A stretch of 64,000 nucleotides of DNA, taken from Geothermovivens sp964644845 (lineage in GTDB: Bacteria > Zhuqueibacterota > Zhuqueibacteria > Oleimicrobiales > Geothermoviventaceae). The notes under the pieces were generated by a model, which worked only from the letters and a program-made list of their open reading frames with translations, ran no database searches and was not told the DNA's origin. Location: positions 1 to 64,000 of the forward strand of contig CAZXXS010000064.1 in NCBI GenBank assembly GCA_964644845.1, written 5' to 3'. The stretch's first letter is position 1. The number at the start of each line of letters is the position of its first letter. Made by a program: the position numbers and the translations under genes. Positions 42,794 through 51,907 of the stretch are shown here, piece by piece.

Positions 42794-45700
42794 ATGCGTT
42801 TACCCCGCCGGTTGGTGTCGGTCTTGGTCTTTCTGAGTCTTGGCGGTGTTTTCGTTGTTCTCTGGTTTCTGTTCCGGACAGCAGAGCAAACCCAGCTGCG
42901 CCGAATTACTGCTCAGTACGCCGACGAAGGGCAAAGGCGCGTTCAGTGGCTCCTGCGAAATCGGTTTGACCTTCTGCGATCCTTCCAGTCTTCCTTCGCT
43001 AAACTTCCCACGTTCGACCCAGAGGATTTTCTTCACCGCGCTGAGATGGTCTACGAGGCGGCCCCCGGGTTTCAGGCCATCAACTGGATCGATTCAACGG
43101 GGCGGATTCGGGTCGTTTACCCACGCGAAGGGAACTTACCCGCGCTCGGGCGCGACTTGCACGATCATCCGGATGCGGCTGAGTTCTTTCGCGTCGCTGA
43201 ACGCGAGAAACGGCCGACGATTACACCTCCGGTCCGGCTTTTCCAGGGAGGGCTCGGTTTTGCCAGCTACTGGCCAGTGGTGACCAGCGAAGGGCGGTTG
43301 CTGGGCTACGTGAACGGGGTTTTTCGCCTTCGCCGCGTGCTGGATGTGGCTTTGGGTGGTATCCCCTCGCCGCCTGGACTGGGTTTCCGCGTTCTGGACG
43401 GAAATACGGTGTTGTACGACACCGAACCGCAACGTTCCGAGGTGGCTTTTGTCGAGAAGCGCTCCGTGGACGTGGGCGGAAACCACTGGATTTTGGAGGT
43501 GGGACCGTCGACACGGCTGGCCCGCAGTTTCTCTGGTCGCAGGGGACTGCCGATGCTGTTCGGGGGGGTGGTTTTTGCCCTTGCGTTGGCGCTTTTGATC
43601 GAGGTCCTCGACAGGCGGCGTGAACGACACCGCGAAGCGCAGGCGCGCGCCGAAGAGGCGGAAAAGGCGCTGCGAGGCATCCTCGAGGCGAGTCCGTACC
43701 GCATCTTCGCTGTCGACGAAAGCGGTCGGATCGTTTTCGACAGTCCCGCTGTTGAGGCGCTCACCGGCTACACGCCTCTGGAGACGCACGGTACCCGCAT
43801 TGGAATCGAAGAGGCTGTGGATCCGGCGGATGTTGCCGCATTGCGCGGGGGCTTCCAAGCTGCACTGCGCGGGGAACGAGCGGAGACCGGCCCGGTGAAA
43901 GTGATTCGCAAAGACGGTCAGGTTCGAAGGGTCCGCGTCGTCTGGGCACCGCTGGCTTCCGCTGAGGGGTATCCCGCCCGGGCCATCGGGGTGATGGTCG
44001 ACTGCACTGCGGAGGTTGAAGCCCAGGAACAACTGCGCCGGTCGGAAAAGCGCTACCGGACCTTGCTGGAAACCCTCCCCGCGGCTGTGCTTGTGGTGAA
44101 CAGGGCGGGCGACATCGTGGTTGCAAACCGCATGGCCAAGGTTTGGACGGGAATCGCAGAGGACGAGCTCCACGGCTGGAACCTGGCGGATTTCCTGCAT
44201 CCTGCAGATCTGGAAGTCATGCGACGGCGCTTGGGGAAACTCTTTGCGGAAGGGAAAGTGGAGGGTACCTGGCGGTACCGGGTGCGTTTGCCTTCGGGCG
44301 AAGGGCGCTGGGTAGAATCAGCTTCGGTTCGCCTGGACGAAGACGACGCAGAGCCCCTGGCGCTGGTGATTGTCTGGGACGTCACGGAGCAACAGCGTTC
44401 CCGGAACGAACTGGAACTCAGTCGGCAGCGATTTAAAGCCCTGTTCGACAATGTCCCGGAGGCGATCTTTGTTTTCGACGCGCAAACCTACCGGATTCTG
44501 GACGTCAACCGTGTGGCCACAGAACGCTACGGTTACACGAAAGATGAATTTGTGCGGATGACAATTCTCGACATTCGGCCGCGGCAGGAGGTCGACGCCG
44601 TTAAGAAATTGCTGGAGGGGGCAGAACCGGGCGAGCCTGGTGCGCTGCCGGGCGAGTACTGGCATCGACGGAAGGACGGCTCGGTGTTCCCGGTGGCCAT
44701 TTACCGCCAGGTCCTGGATCTGGAAGGGCAGCGGATTGTGATCGCGGTGGCTGTGGACCTGACCGAGCGAAAGAAGTCCGAAGAGGAAAAACGGCGGCTG
44801 CATCAGCAGCTGCTGCAAGCGCAGAAGCTCGAGGCAATCGGCACGCTGGCTGGTGGGGTAGCGCACGACTTCAACAACATCTTGACGGGGATCATTGGGC
44901 TCGCGGACCTGATCATGCTAGACAGCCGGCCGGAGAGCTCGCTTTACCGGGACGCGCAGGAGATCAAGAAGGCGGCGAATCGGGCGGCCACACTTGTACG
45001 TCAGCTGCTGGCTTTCAGCCGCCGACAACTGATGCAACCTCAGCGTGTGAACCTGAACGACGTTGTGCTGGACATGGGCCGGATGTTGCGGCGGTTGATC
45101 GGCGAGGATGTGGAGCTGAAACAAGTGCTGGCAGAGAACCTGCCGCCGGTGAAAGCGGACCCTGGGCAGATTGAGCAGGTCATCGCCAATCTGGCCGTGA
45201 ATGCTCGGGATGCGATGCCAGAGGGTGGCGAGCTGCTGCTGGAAACCAGTCTGGTTGTGCTGGACAGCCACTACTGCGAAACACATCCGTGGGCGCGGCC
45301 CGGCAAGTACGTGCTGCTGACGGTTTCTGACACGGGGGTGGGGATGGATCGCACGGTACGGGAACGGATTTTCGAGCCGTTCTTCACGACGAAAGAGCGG
45401 GGGCACGGAACGGGATTGGGGCTTTCGGTGGTGTACGGAATTATCAAACAGCACGACGGCTTGATCCACGTGTACAGCGAACCCGGACGGGGCACGACGT
45501 TCCGGATTTACCTGCCAGCACTTGAGGGCGAGAGCGAGCCTCTGCACCACGGCGGAACCGTGCCAAAGGTTGTACAGGGTAACGAGACGGTGCTGGTGGT
45601 GGAGGACGAGGAGATCGTCAGGTCTCTGGCCGTGCGCGCGTTGGAGAGGGCCGGCTACCGGGTACTCGAAGCGGGTAACGGCGAAGAGGCGCTGGAAATC

Positions 45701-45967
45701 CTCGCACGACGCAAGGGCGAGGTGGGGCTGGTTTTTGCCGACGTTGTGATGCCGGTGATGGGGGGCCGCGAGCTTTACGACCGGGTGCGTGAACTGTACC
45801 CTGAGCTGCGTTTCCTTTTCGCCAGCGGCTACAGTTTGAACGGCGTGCATCAGCGCTTTGTGCTCGAGGAAGGGCTGGATTTCATCGCCAAACCGTACGA
45901 CCCGGAACAGCTGCTGATCAGGGTGCGGGAAGTTCTGGACCGCTTGACGGGGGAGGGGGGCAATTAG
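42794..45967 (+). CDS. Hybrid PAS-domain sensor histidine kinase
   Basis: 1057 residues. Order: membrane helix at residues 8-27, an extracytoplasmic CHASE-like sensor (about 30-245), second helix (about 250-272), three PAS domains (about 290-415, 420-540, 545-660), HisKA with phospho-acceptor His691 in GGVAHDFNNILTG, HATPase with N-box NLAVNARDAMPEG (about 798) and G-box SDTGVGMD, and a C-terminal receiver domain with Asp983 in FADVVMPVMGG and a conserved Lys in IAKPYD. The receiver suggests internal phosphorelay control rather than DNA binding. No partner regulator lies next to it. It ends at the bidirectional terminator at 46147-46182. Confidence 0.93.
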   Translation: MRLPRRLVSVLVFLSLGGVFVVLWFLFRTAEQTQLRRITAQYADEGQRRVQWLLRNRFDLLRSFQSSFAKLPTFDPEDFLHRAEMVYEAAPGFQAINWIDSTGRIRVVYPREGNLPALGRDLHDHPDAAEFFRVAEREKRPTITPPVRLFQGGLGFASYWPVVTSEGRLLGYVNGVFRLRRVLDVALGGIPSPPGLGFRVLDGNTVLYDTEPQRSEVAFVEKRSVDVGGNHWILEVGPSTRLARSFSGRRGLPMLFGGVVFALALALLIEVLDRRRERHREAQARAEEAEKALRGILEASPYRIFAVDESGRIVFDSPAVEALTGYTPLETHGTRIGIEEAVDPADVAALRGGFQAALRGERAETGPVKVIRKDGQVRRVRVVWAPLASAEGYPARAIGVMVDCTAEVEAQEQLRRSEKRYRTLLETLPAAVLVVNRAGDIVVANRMAKVWTGIAEDELHGWNLADFLHPADLEVMRRRLGKLFAEGKVEGTWRYRVRLPSGEGRWVESASVRLDEDDAEPLALVIVWDVTEQQRSRNELELSRQRFKALFDNVPEAIFVFDAQTYRILDVNRVATERYGYTKDEFVRMTILDIRPRQEVDAVKKLLEGAEPGEPGALPGEYWHRRKDGSVFPVAIYRQVLDLEGQRIVIAVAVDLTERKKSEEEKRRLHQQLLQAQKLEAIGTLAGGVAHDFNNILTGIIGLADLIMLDSRPESSLYRDAQEIKKAANRAATLVRQLLAFSRRQLMQPQRVNLNDVVLDMGRMLRRLIGEDVELKQVLAENLPPVKADPGQIEQVIANLAVNARDAMPEGGELLLETSLVVLDSHYCETHPWARPGKYVLLTVSDTGVGMDRTVRERIFEPFFTTKERGHGTGLGLSVVYGIIKQHDGLIHVYSEPGRGTTFRIYLPALEGESEPLHHGGTVPKVVQGNETVLVVEDEEIVRSLAVRALERAGYRVLEAGNGEEALEILARRKGEVGLVFADVVMPVMGGRELYDRVRELYPELRFLFASGYSLNGVHQRFVLEEGLDFIAKPYDPEQLLIRVREVLDRLTGEGGN

Positions 45968-46342
45968 CGAGAACGTGACCCGAGTGTGGGGGAGCGCCTT
46001 GGAAACCACTTGCTGTTCACCAGAGAGCGTTTTGGCAAAACAAATCGCCCTGCTCTGTTGCTCATTTGGGATTTGACCAGCCCCGTTCGGAGCACGAGTC
46101 GTAGCTGCGCCTCAGAACTGGTTCAGACCCGTGTTCAGTGCACAAAAAAGCCGTCGAACCCGGCCAGGGGAACGACGGCTTTCTGTTTTCTTGGAAAGGG
46201 GCTCTTCTGGAACTCGTCTGGATGACTTGTAAGTGCCCCCGGGGCTTCGCCGAGACTCTGGCCTGCCTCTGGTGCCCTGCTCACAGCGTCGCGCCGGTCT
46301 GTGATGACCCGTCGATTCGGGAACTGCTGTGAGTAAGAGGGG
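45968..46342. other. Convergent intergenic region
   Basis: 375 bases between the kinase (+) and slipin (-) stops, with no gene-like frame. It carries the bidirectional terminator at 46147-46182; nothing further is recognisable. Confidence 0.5.
46147..46182. terminator. Bidirectional rho-independent terminator
   Basis: AAAGCCGTCG at 46147-46156 and CGACGGCTTT at 46173-46182 form a perfect ten-base-pair stem with a 16-base loop. A-rich sequence precedes it (CACAAAAAAG) and T-rich follows (CTGTTTTC), so it can end transcripts from both sides. It sits between convergent genes. Confidence 0.75.
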
Positions 46343-47116
46343 TTATTCCTGCGTCTCTCCTTTCTCCTTCGGCCCTTCGCCCAGGCGCATGAAGGGTTTC
46401 AGCAGTTCCATCGGCAGCGGAAAAAGGGTCGTGGTGTTGTTCTCGGTGCCGATTTCGAGGAGCGTCTGCAGGTAGCGCAACTGCAGGGCAATCGGGTGCT
46501 CGGCGATGATCTGTGCCGCGTCTGCCAGCCGTTGCGAAGCCTGGAACTCGCCCTCGGCGTGAATGACCTTTGCCCGTCGTTCTCGCTCGGCTTCCGCCTG
46601 ACGTGCCATGGCACGCTGCATCTCTTGCGGCAGGTCCACGTGCTTGATTTCCACCAGCGACACCTTGATGCCCCAGGGATCCGTGTGGTGGTCGATGATT
46701 TGCTGGAGACTCTGATTAATCTTCTCGCGGGCCGAGAGAAGCTCGTCCAACTCCGCCTGGCCGAGCACGCTCCGGAGCGTGGTTTGGGCAAGCTGCGAAG
46801 TCGCGTACAGGTAGTCCTCGACCTCCACAACCGCTTTGGCTGGGTCCATCACCCGGAAGTAAAGTACGGCATTGACTTTCACTGAGACGTTGTCCTTGGT
46901 GATGACGTCCTGCGGTGGTACATCCATGGCCACAACCCGCAGGCTCACCTTCACCATTCGATCCACGATGGGAATTAGCAGGAACAACCCGGGACCGCGC
47001 GTGCCGACGAGGCGGCCCAATCGAAAGACGACACCTCGTTCGTACTCCCGCAAGACCCTGACGGCGCTGATGAGCAGCAGCGCCACGATGCCAATGACAA
47101 CACTCCAACCTTGCAT
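46343..47116 (-). CDS. Slipin (SPFH/stomatin-like membrane protein)
   Basis: 257 residues. One N-terminal helix (WSVVIGIVALLLISAV) precedes an SPFH/Band 7 domain: EYERGVVFRLGRLVGTRGPGL, MDVPPQDVITKDNVSVKVNAV, DPWGIKVSLVEIKHVDLP and the helical EAERERRAKVIHAEGE. Bacterial slipins assemble membrane microdomains and pair with NfeD proteins, as here: nfeD lies 57 bases upstream in the same operon. Start ATG (minus strand at 47114-47116) follows GGAGGGAG. Function in membrane organisation is inferred from the family. Confidence 0.93.
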   Translation of the reverse strand: MQGWSVVIGIVALLLISAVRVLREYERGVVFRLGRLVGTRGPGLFLLIPIVDRMVKVSLRVVAMDVPPQDVITKDNVSVKVNAVLYFRVMDPAKAVVEVEDYLYATSQLAQTTLRSVLGQAELDELLSAREKINQSLQQIIDHHTDPWGIKVSLVEIKHVDLPQEMQRAMARQAEAERERRAKVIHAEGEFQASQRLADAAQIIAEHPIALQLRYLQTLLEIGTENNTTTLFPLPMELLKPFMRLGEGPKEKGETQE

Positions 47117-47173
47117 GAATCTCTCCCTCCGTCAGTTAACAACGTGTACAACTCGCCGCGAAGCCCGCCCTTG

Positions 47174-48496
47174 TCAACCTGCTGGTTCTACTTTAACACG
47201 TAACCCCTGTACGTCCACCACGCGCACTTTCTGGCCTTTGCGGATCGTCTTGTCGCTCCAAGCAGTCCAGATTTCACCGTGGACCTTCACCTGTCCCTCG
47301 GAACCGGGCGCCAGCTTGGTGAGCGCCACGCCAGTCTCGCCGAGCAGGCCTTCTTTCCCGGTCGTTGGCTTTCGGAGTTTGGCTTTCAGGGCCATGCCAA
47401 GCGCAAAGATGAAGAACGCTGCTGTGGTGAGCGTGACGGCGAGAACAACGCTCAAAGAAATCCGCAAGGCTGGTACCTCGTAGTTGTTGAAAAGCATGAG
47501 CGACCCAATGACCATCGACACAATGCCACCGATTGTGAGAATGCCGTAGCTCGTGATTTTCACTTCCAAGATGAACAGGAGAATGGCAAAGAGGATGAGC
47601 AACAGACCCGCGTAGTTCACCGAAAGCGTTTGCAGGGCGAAAAAGGCAAGGATCAGAAAAATCACACCCACAACGCCGGGCAGAATGGCACCGGGATTGG
47701 AAAGTTCAAAGAAAATCCCGTAAATGCCGAGCATCAGCAGGATGTACGCCACGGTGGGGTGGGAGATCTTGTAGAGGATGCGGTCGCGAACGGTCATCGG
47801 GCGCTCGACGACCGTGGCCCCTCGTGTGTGCAACACCGTGGTTCGGCTAGCCAGCTTGACCTCACGCCCGTCAATCGCGTTCAACAGCGAATCGAGCGAC
47901 GGCGCGACAAGGTCGACCACGTGTTTCTTAACGGCTTCTTTTTCTGTAACCGAAATGCTCTCCCGAACAGCCTTCTCGGCCCAGTCTGCGTTCCGGCCGC
48001 GCTTCTCAGCGATGCTGCGGATGTACGCTGATGCCCAGTTAGTGACCTTCTCCTCCATCACTCCTGAGGTGTCGGCCTGGCCCTGGATGTTCACCGGATG
48101 AGCAGCTCCGATGTTCGTCCCTTCATCCATGGCGGCAATGTGAGCGGCCAGCGTGATGAAAACACCCGCGCTCACAGCCCCGGCTCCCGAAGGCGACACG
48201 TACACCACAATCGGCACGTCGGCGGAGAGCATCTGCTTCACGATGTCCTTGGTGCTTTCCAAAAGTCCGCCGGGGGTGTCGAGACGAATGATAAGGCACT
48301 CGGCTTTCTGCTCCTCTGCGTACCGAATGTTGCGAATGATGTACTCGGCCGAAATCGGGTTGATGACGCCGTCCACGTCGATCAGGAAGACAACGCCTGG
48401 TCGGGTAACCTGCTTGGTTGTGTCCGCGGCCTGGCCGAACCCTCCTGCCAAAGGCAGTGTTAGCGCCAGCAGTACAAGAGCAAGAGTACGTTTCAT
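47174..48496 (-). CDS. nfeD: NfeD protein with ClpP/SppA-like protease domain
   Basis: 440 residues. After a signal peptide (LALVLLALTLPLAGG, to about residue 24) comes a ClpP-class serine protease domain. The catalytic dyad fits Ser109 in GAGAVSAG and Lys150 in EEKVTNWASAY, 41 residues apart, as in the archaeal homologue PH1510 (Ser97-Lys138). A helix-rich membrane region (residues about 230-375) is followed by a C-terminal OB-fold (GLLGETGVALTKL, GQVKVHGEIWTAW). It acts with slipin, which follows. The gene lies 24 bases after the DUF2905 gene. Confidence 0.93.
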   Translation of the reverse strand: MKRTLALVLLALTLPLAGGFGQAADTTKQVTRPGVVFLIDVDGVINPISAEYIIRNIRYAEEQKAECLIIRLDTPGGLLESTKDIVKQMLSADVPIVVYVSPSGAGAVSAGVFITLAAHIAAMDEGTNIGAAHPVNIQGQADTSGVMEEKVTNWASAYIRSIAEKRGRNADWAEKAVRESISVTEKEAVKKHVVDLVAPSLDSLLNAIDGREVKLASRTTVLHTRGATVVERPMTVRDRILYKISHPTVAYILLMLGIYGIFFELSNPGAILPGVVGVIFLILAFFALQTLSVNYAGLLLILFAILLFILEVKITSYGILTIGGIVSMVIGSLMLFNNYEVPALRISLSVVLAVTLTTAAFFIFALGMALKAKLRKPTTGKEGLLGETGVALTKLAPGSEGQVKVHGEIWTAWSDKTIRKGQKVRVVDVQGLRVKVEPAG

Positions 48497-48520
48497 CGTT
48501 ATCCCGCGATTTGACCGGAC

Positions 48521-48751
48521 TTACCGCCGGCTGAACAGGTAAAGCAACAGCGAAAGCAGAACGCTGAGAAGAATGCTCGTCGTGATGGGAAAGTAGAAGG
48601 CGAAATTGTCTCGTTCGATCCGAATGTCGCCTGGTAGGCGGCCGAGGAAGGGAATGTGTTTCCCGTAAACCAGGAACAGACCCAGCAGCACCAGAAAAAG
48701 GCCCAGCAGAAGCAGCAACCGACCAAGAGCTTCGAAACCACCCGAATTCAT
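48521..48751 (-). CDS. DUF2905 small membrane protein
   Basis: 76 residues, two helices. The conserved core is FLGRLPGDIRIERDNFAFYFP between a hydrophobic N-terminus (LLLLLGLFLVLLG) and a C-terminal helix (ILLSVLLSLLLYLF). The GRLPGDIRIE stretch identifies DUF2905, a family of unknown role. It is the first gene of the minus-strand operon. Upstream on that strand lie AGGAGGCGGG and the promoter at 48808-48836. Confidence 0.88.
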   Translation of the reverse strand: MNSGGFEALGRLLLLLGLFLVLLGLFLVYGKHIPFLGRLPGDIRIERDNFAFYFPITTSILLSVLLSLLLYLFSRR

Positions 48752-48807
48752 TCTTTTGCCCGCCTCCTGATGCCTTGATTCTGGGACACACTGAACTTCA
48801 CGAAATC

Positions 48808-48836
48808 AATTTAGCAAAGTGACCCAGCATTGTCAA
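48808..48836 (-). promoter_or_regulatory. Sigma70-type promoter for DUF2905-nfeD-slipin
   Basis: Read on the minus strand: TTGACA (complement of 48831-48836), 17 bases, TAAATT (complement of 48808-48813). The -35 is a perfect consensus and the -10 matches four of six bases. It lies 57 bases before the DUF2905 start, in an AT-rich patch. Confidence 0.65.
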
Positions 48837-48964
48837 CCGCTTTTAACCTCGGAACGCTACCATTTTCCGGTGAAAACTCGCAGGTACGTCACAGCGGCTT
48901 GACGCTTGGCGGCAAAGTCGTTTCCGGGCCAGGGCAGAGCCTTAAGGATCGTTCTGTGTCTCCG

Positions 48965-48985
48965 CTGGGGATTGCGAATCCCCAG
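48965..48985. repeat. Inverted repeat, 9-base-pair hairpin
   Basis: CTGGGGATT (48965-48973), loop GCG, AATCCCCAG (48977-48985), perfect arms. No T run follows, so it is not a typical terminator. It could be a protein-binding palindrome or part of an RNA. Confidence 0.5.
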
Positions 48986-49970
48986 CTAATTCGGGTGAAA
49001 ACCGGTTGAACCGGTTGGGATTCGGACCCGCCAAAGTGGGGTTCCAACTGAAATACCCTACGAGTTGAATTCCCGGGCGGTCTGGAGACAGTCCGAAGCG
49101 TCCAGTTTTTTTCCCTAGCGCGCAGGAAGTTGGCTTTCCCTCAAGCAAGGACAAACGTTCAGGCATGGCCTAAGCCCGACGGCAATCGTTACCTGCCGTG
49201 CCCACCTGCACAGTTTTGAGGGAAGGCTTACTTTTGGCCCGGCCGTCTCCAATTTGCACACTGTACGCTAAACGTGCTTCGACAGGCGCTGACGCAAGGC
49301 CAGGAAAAGTTCTACTAAGGAAAGCCGGGCCGCCCTGAGGGATTTGCGGAGGCCCGCGTAAGAATGAGGCCCCCGCGAAGCATCCCTTCCTGAGCGTGGC
49401 CGTGTTGATGGGTCCCGCGTCTGCTTCCGTTACGCTCGCCGCCCGAAACGGTTGGTTCGAGGACCATTCGGAGCCAGGGGAAAGGCTGTGAACGTTCCGG
49501 CAAATGGGCGGCGTGTCGTAACTCCGACTTAGAATAGGGCCGTTCCGTTGACGCAACGTTAACGGGCCTGGCGTAGACCGACTTGCGGTTCCAGTGCGCT
49601 TTTCCTTTGGCGCTGCTCGTCCATCGGATGCAGCGTGTGCGGTGAAGTCCGCAGCAGCGCGTGCACGGCGTGAAAGCGCGTTGGACGGCCGTGGAGCCCG
49701 CCTTTTCGGCCCTGGTCTTTTTCATGCGTTGGGCGACCGGAGTTGGCCAATCCCTTTGACGGGGCGGCAAGTTTTACCTACGCGGCCAAGCCAACGGTTC
49801 CCCGCGGGTTCCCAGGTTGCCGGTCAGGCAGCGTTGGAAACTACAAGGGTTGCACCCTAAGTACTTGCAAATCAAGACCGTCGGAGTTCGGTGCGATGAC
49901 GAGATCCGATGGCATGTCCGTTGCAAAGAGGCGGGCTGGCAGTTGTCGCGAGACCAACCGAGGTGCTGCA

Positions 49971-50390
49971 ATGATCTCCAAGATTTTGATCGGCAAGACA
50001 GCCATTCCGGTGCTGGAAAAGGGACTCGATGCCGCTTCGTTACGTCAAAAAGTGATTGCGGAAAACCTGGCCAATGCCTCCACGCCCGGCTACAGACGCC
50101 GCGAGGTGGTGTTCGAGGAGCAACTGTCGCGGGCATTGTCGGGCCAGGGCATTGTCGGGATGCGTACTCAGCCCGGCCATCTGCCGATTGGTCGGCAGAC
50201 GATCGACTCGGTTGAGCCGGAGGTGCGCGAGGCGGAGGACACGGGCAACGGCACTGGCGTCAACGACGTCGACGTGGAACGCGAAATGAGCGGCCTGGCC
50301 AAGAACCAAATCTACTACGCCTACGCTGCCCGTTTGGTGTCGCGGACGTTCGGTTTGATCCGCGAGAGCATTCGAGGCCGCAGCGGCTAA
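49971..50390 (+). CDS. flgB: Flagellar basal-body rod protein FlgB
   Basis: 139 residues. FlgB forms part of the proximal rod. The N-terminus shows the rod/hook motif (AASLRQKVIAENLANASTPGYRRREVVFE), given here in parts: the conserved core is ENLANASTPGYRR. The C-terminus EREMSGLAKNQIYYAYAARL is the second coiled helix. ATG 49971 has GAGGTG upstream; the frame is open further back, but no start is supported. It is the first gene of the operon that runs to the window edge. Confidence 0.95.
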   Translation: MISKILIGKTAIPVLEKGLDAASLRQKVIAENLANASTPGYRRREVVFEEQLSRALSGQGIVGMRTQPGHLPIGRQTIDSVEPEVREAEDTGNGTGVNDVDVEREMSGLAKNQIYYAYAARLVSRTFGLIRESIRGRSG

Positions 50391-50502
50391 AGGGTGTCGT
50401 GACGCAGGCCGTCTGTCAGCGAGGGACTTACAGACCCTCGGTCGCACTTAAGAGAACGACGGACTTACAGCCGGAGTGAGGAGCAAAACAGGGAGTTGTT
50501 TC

Positions 50503-50994
50503 ATGGGTCTGAGAGGCATTTTCTCCGCAATCGACGTGAGCGCCAGCGGCTTGTCTGCACAGCGGCGCAAGCTAAACGTGATTGCCAGCAACATCGCGAA
50601 CGCTGAGACCACAAGGACCGCAAACGGACAACCCTACCGACGTAGAATCGTCAGGTTCCAGGAAACGCCGGGCAGCGAGTTTGTGCAGGTGTTGCGCCGT
50701 GTGGTCGGCAAGCTGGTGACCACACGTCCGGGCCACTTGCCAAACGCGGACATCCTGCAGCGCGAGGAAAGCGCCGGAGGAGTAGAAGCCCAGGAAGCGA
50801 CCGATCCCAGTCCGTTTCGGCTGGTGTACGACCCCACACACCCGGATGCCAACGCGGACGGCTACGTGGCGTACCCGAACGTGAGCGTGGTGACGGAAAT
50901 GGTCGACATGATCGCCGCGTCCAGGAACTACGAAGCCAACGTGGCGGCCATCGATGCGGCGAAGGAGATGGCCAAACGTGCTTTGGACATCTGA
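50503..50994 (+). CDS. flgC: Flagellar basal-body rod protein FlgC
   Basis: 163 residues, proximal rod protein. Motifs: FSAIDVSASGLSAQRRKLNV and IASNIANAETTRTANGQPYRR at the N-terminus, and the C-terminal VAYPNVSVVTEMVDMIAASRNYEAN. ATG 50503 is chosen because AGGGAG at 50490-50495 lies seven bases upstream. It is 112 bases after flgB. Confidence 0.96.
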   Translation: MGLRGIFSAIDVSASGLSAQRRKLNVIASNIANAETTRTANGQPYRRRIVRFQETPGSEFVQVLRRVVGKLVTTRPGHLPNADILQREESAGGVEAQEATDPSPFRLVYDPTHPDANADGYVAYPNVSVVTEMVDMIAASRNYEANVAAIDAAKEMAKRALDI

Positions 50995-51076
50995 CCTTCG
51001 TGTGCCCGGTGCGCTCACGGAGACACCGAGCAGTGACCTTTGCAATGGCTGGCAAAACGGAGCGAGGTAGCAACAC

Positions 51077-51427
51077 ATGCGCGTTGACGCTAACGGCATT
51101 TCCCTTTGGCACAAAGAGTACGTACAGAACAACCAACCGGTGCGCCAGGACGCACAAACCGAGGGCGTTCGTTTCGAACGCTCGGTCAGGGAGGCTCAAA
51201 AGCCCGCCGAGAAAGTCCTGCCCACACAGCAGCATCCTGAGAGGCCGCAAGCCGCCGAAAACGCTCAGGAGTTACTCGCTCTTCTTTCATCTGAGGAAAA
51301 ACACACGCTGGCTCAACTTTTTCCGGAGGAAGGTCCGGACTGGGGAGTGGCGGCCTACAGACGGTCTGCAGCAGCTGGTAACGCAAAGGGTGGGGCCTCC
51401 ACCGGACGCGTGGATTTGATTGGCTAA
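51077..51427 (+). CDS. Unknown protein in the flagellar operon
   Basis: 116 residues. I do not recognise it. It begins MRVDANGISLWHKEYVQNNQ and has a polar, disordered-looking middle rich in Gln, Glu and Arg. Near residues 65-85 it has LLALLSSEEKHTLAQLFPEE, a helix-turn-helix-like amphipathic stretch. It has no membrane helix or signal. It lies between flgC and fliE with the same orientation, and its stop is 13 bases before the fliE start, so it is almost certainly co-expressed with the basal body genes. GCGAGG precedes ATG 51077. Confidence 0.7.
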   Translation: MRVDANGISLWHKEYVQNNQPVRQDAQTEGVRFERSVREAQKPAEKVLPTQQHPERPQAAENAQELLALLSSEEKHTLAQLFPEEGPDWGVAAYRRSAAAGNAKGGASTGRVDLIG

Positions 51428-51440
51428 AGGAGGTGCCAAC

Positions 51441-51743
51441 GTGGCTGTAAAGCCTGTAGATCTGTTGAAACAGCTTGATGTGCAGGGGCCAAACCGGCAG
51501 CGAGGTCAGACTTCGGGGGAGGTGCCTTCGTTCAGCGAGACCCTCAAGCAATTGATTTCGGATGTCAACAATCTTCAGCTTGAGGCAGACCAGCAAATGC
51601 GGCTCATGGCTGCCGGTCAGGCGGAGAATCTGCACGACGTGATGATTGCGGTTGAGAAAGCGGGGATCAGTTTTGAACTGCTGATGGAAATCCGCAACAA
51701 AGTGCTTGAGGCTTACCAGGAACTGATGCGGATGCAGGTGTAG
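51441..51743 (+). CDS. fliE: Flagellar hook-basal body protein FliE
   Basis: 100 residues. FliE joins the MS ring to the rod. Conserved C-terminal half: VNNLQLEADQQMRLMAAGQ, NLHDVMIAVEKAGISFELLM and IRNKVLEAYQELMRMQV. GTG 51441 is chosen since AAAGGAGG lies about six bases upstream; the frame could begin at TTG 51420, which would overlap the previous gene. It precedes fliF after 164 bases. Confidence 0.94.
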   Translation: MAVKPVDLLKQLDVQGPNRQRGQTSGEVPSFSETLKQLISDVNNLQLEADQQMRLMAAGQAENLHDVMIAVEKAGISFELLMEIRNKVLEAYQELMRMQV

Positions 51744-51907
51744 CCGTGGGGTGTCTGGGTGGGCAGGGTACGGGCACCAGGTGTTGCTGGGCTCGTCAGC
51801 GATTCCCCACGGACTGATCGACGGGTTCAAAGAGGCGGGAAGCGTGAGGACGAGGTGAAGCTCTGAACCGGGCGGGGCAGAGCGACTCAACGAACGGACG
51901 AGAGGCC

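Larger units (their letters stand above)
48752..49970. other. 1.2 kb non-coding region upstream of flgB
   Basis: No credible gene on either strand. Open frames have no recognisable product. Contents seen: the minus-strand promoter at 48808-48836; a hairpin with 9-base-pair arms at 48965-48985; and a double AACCGGTT motif just after (around 49001-49017). No tRNA or known RNA could be matched. The ribosome binding site of flgB lies at its end. A flagellar promoter must be somewhere here, but I found no convincing sigma28 or sigma54 match. Confidence 0.5.

Noticed and set aside
49440..49480. Possible tRNA T-arm (GGTTCGAGGACC) in the gap before flgB
   Set aside because: The stem does not close to five pairs, no acceptor stem, anticodon arm or CCA end could be found.
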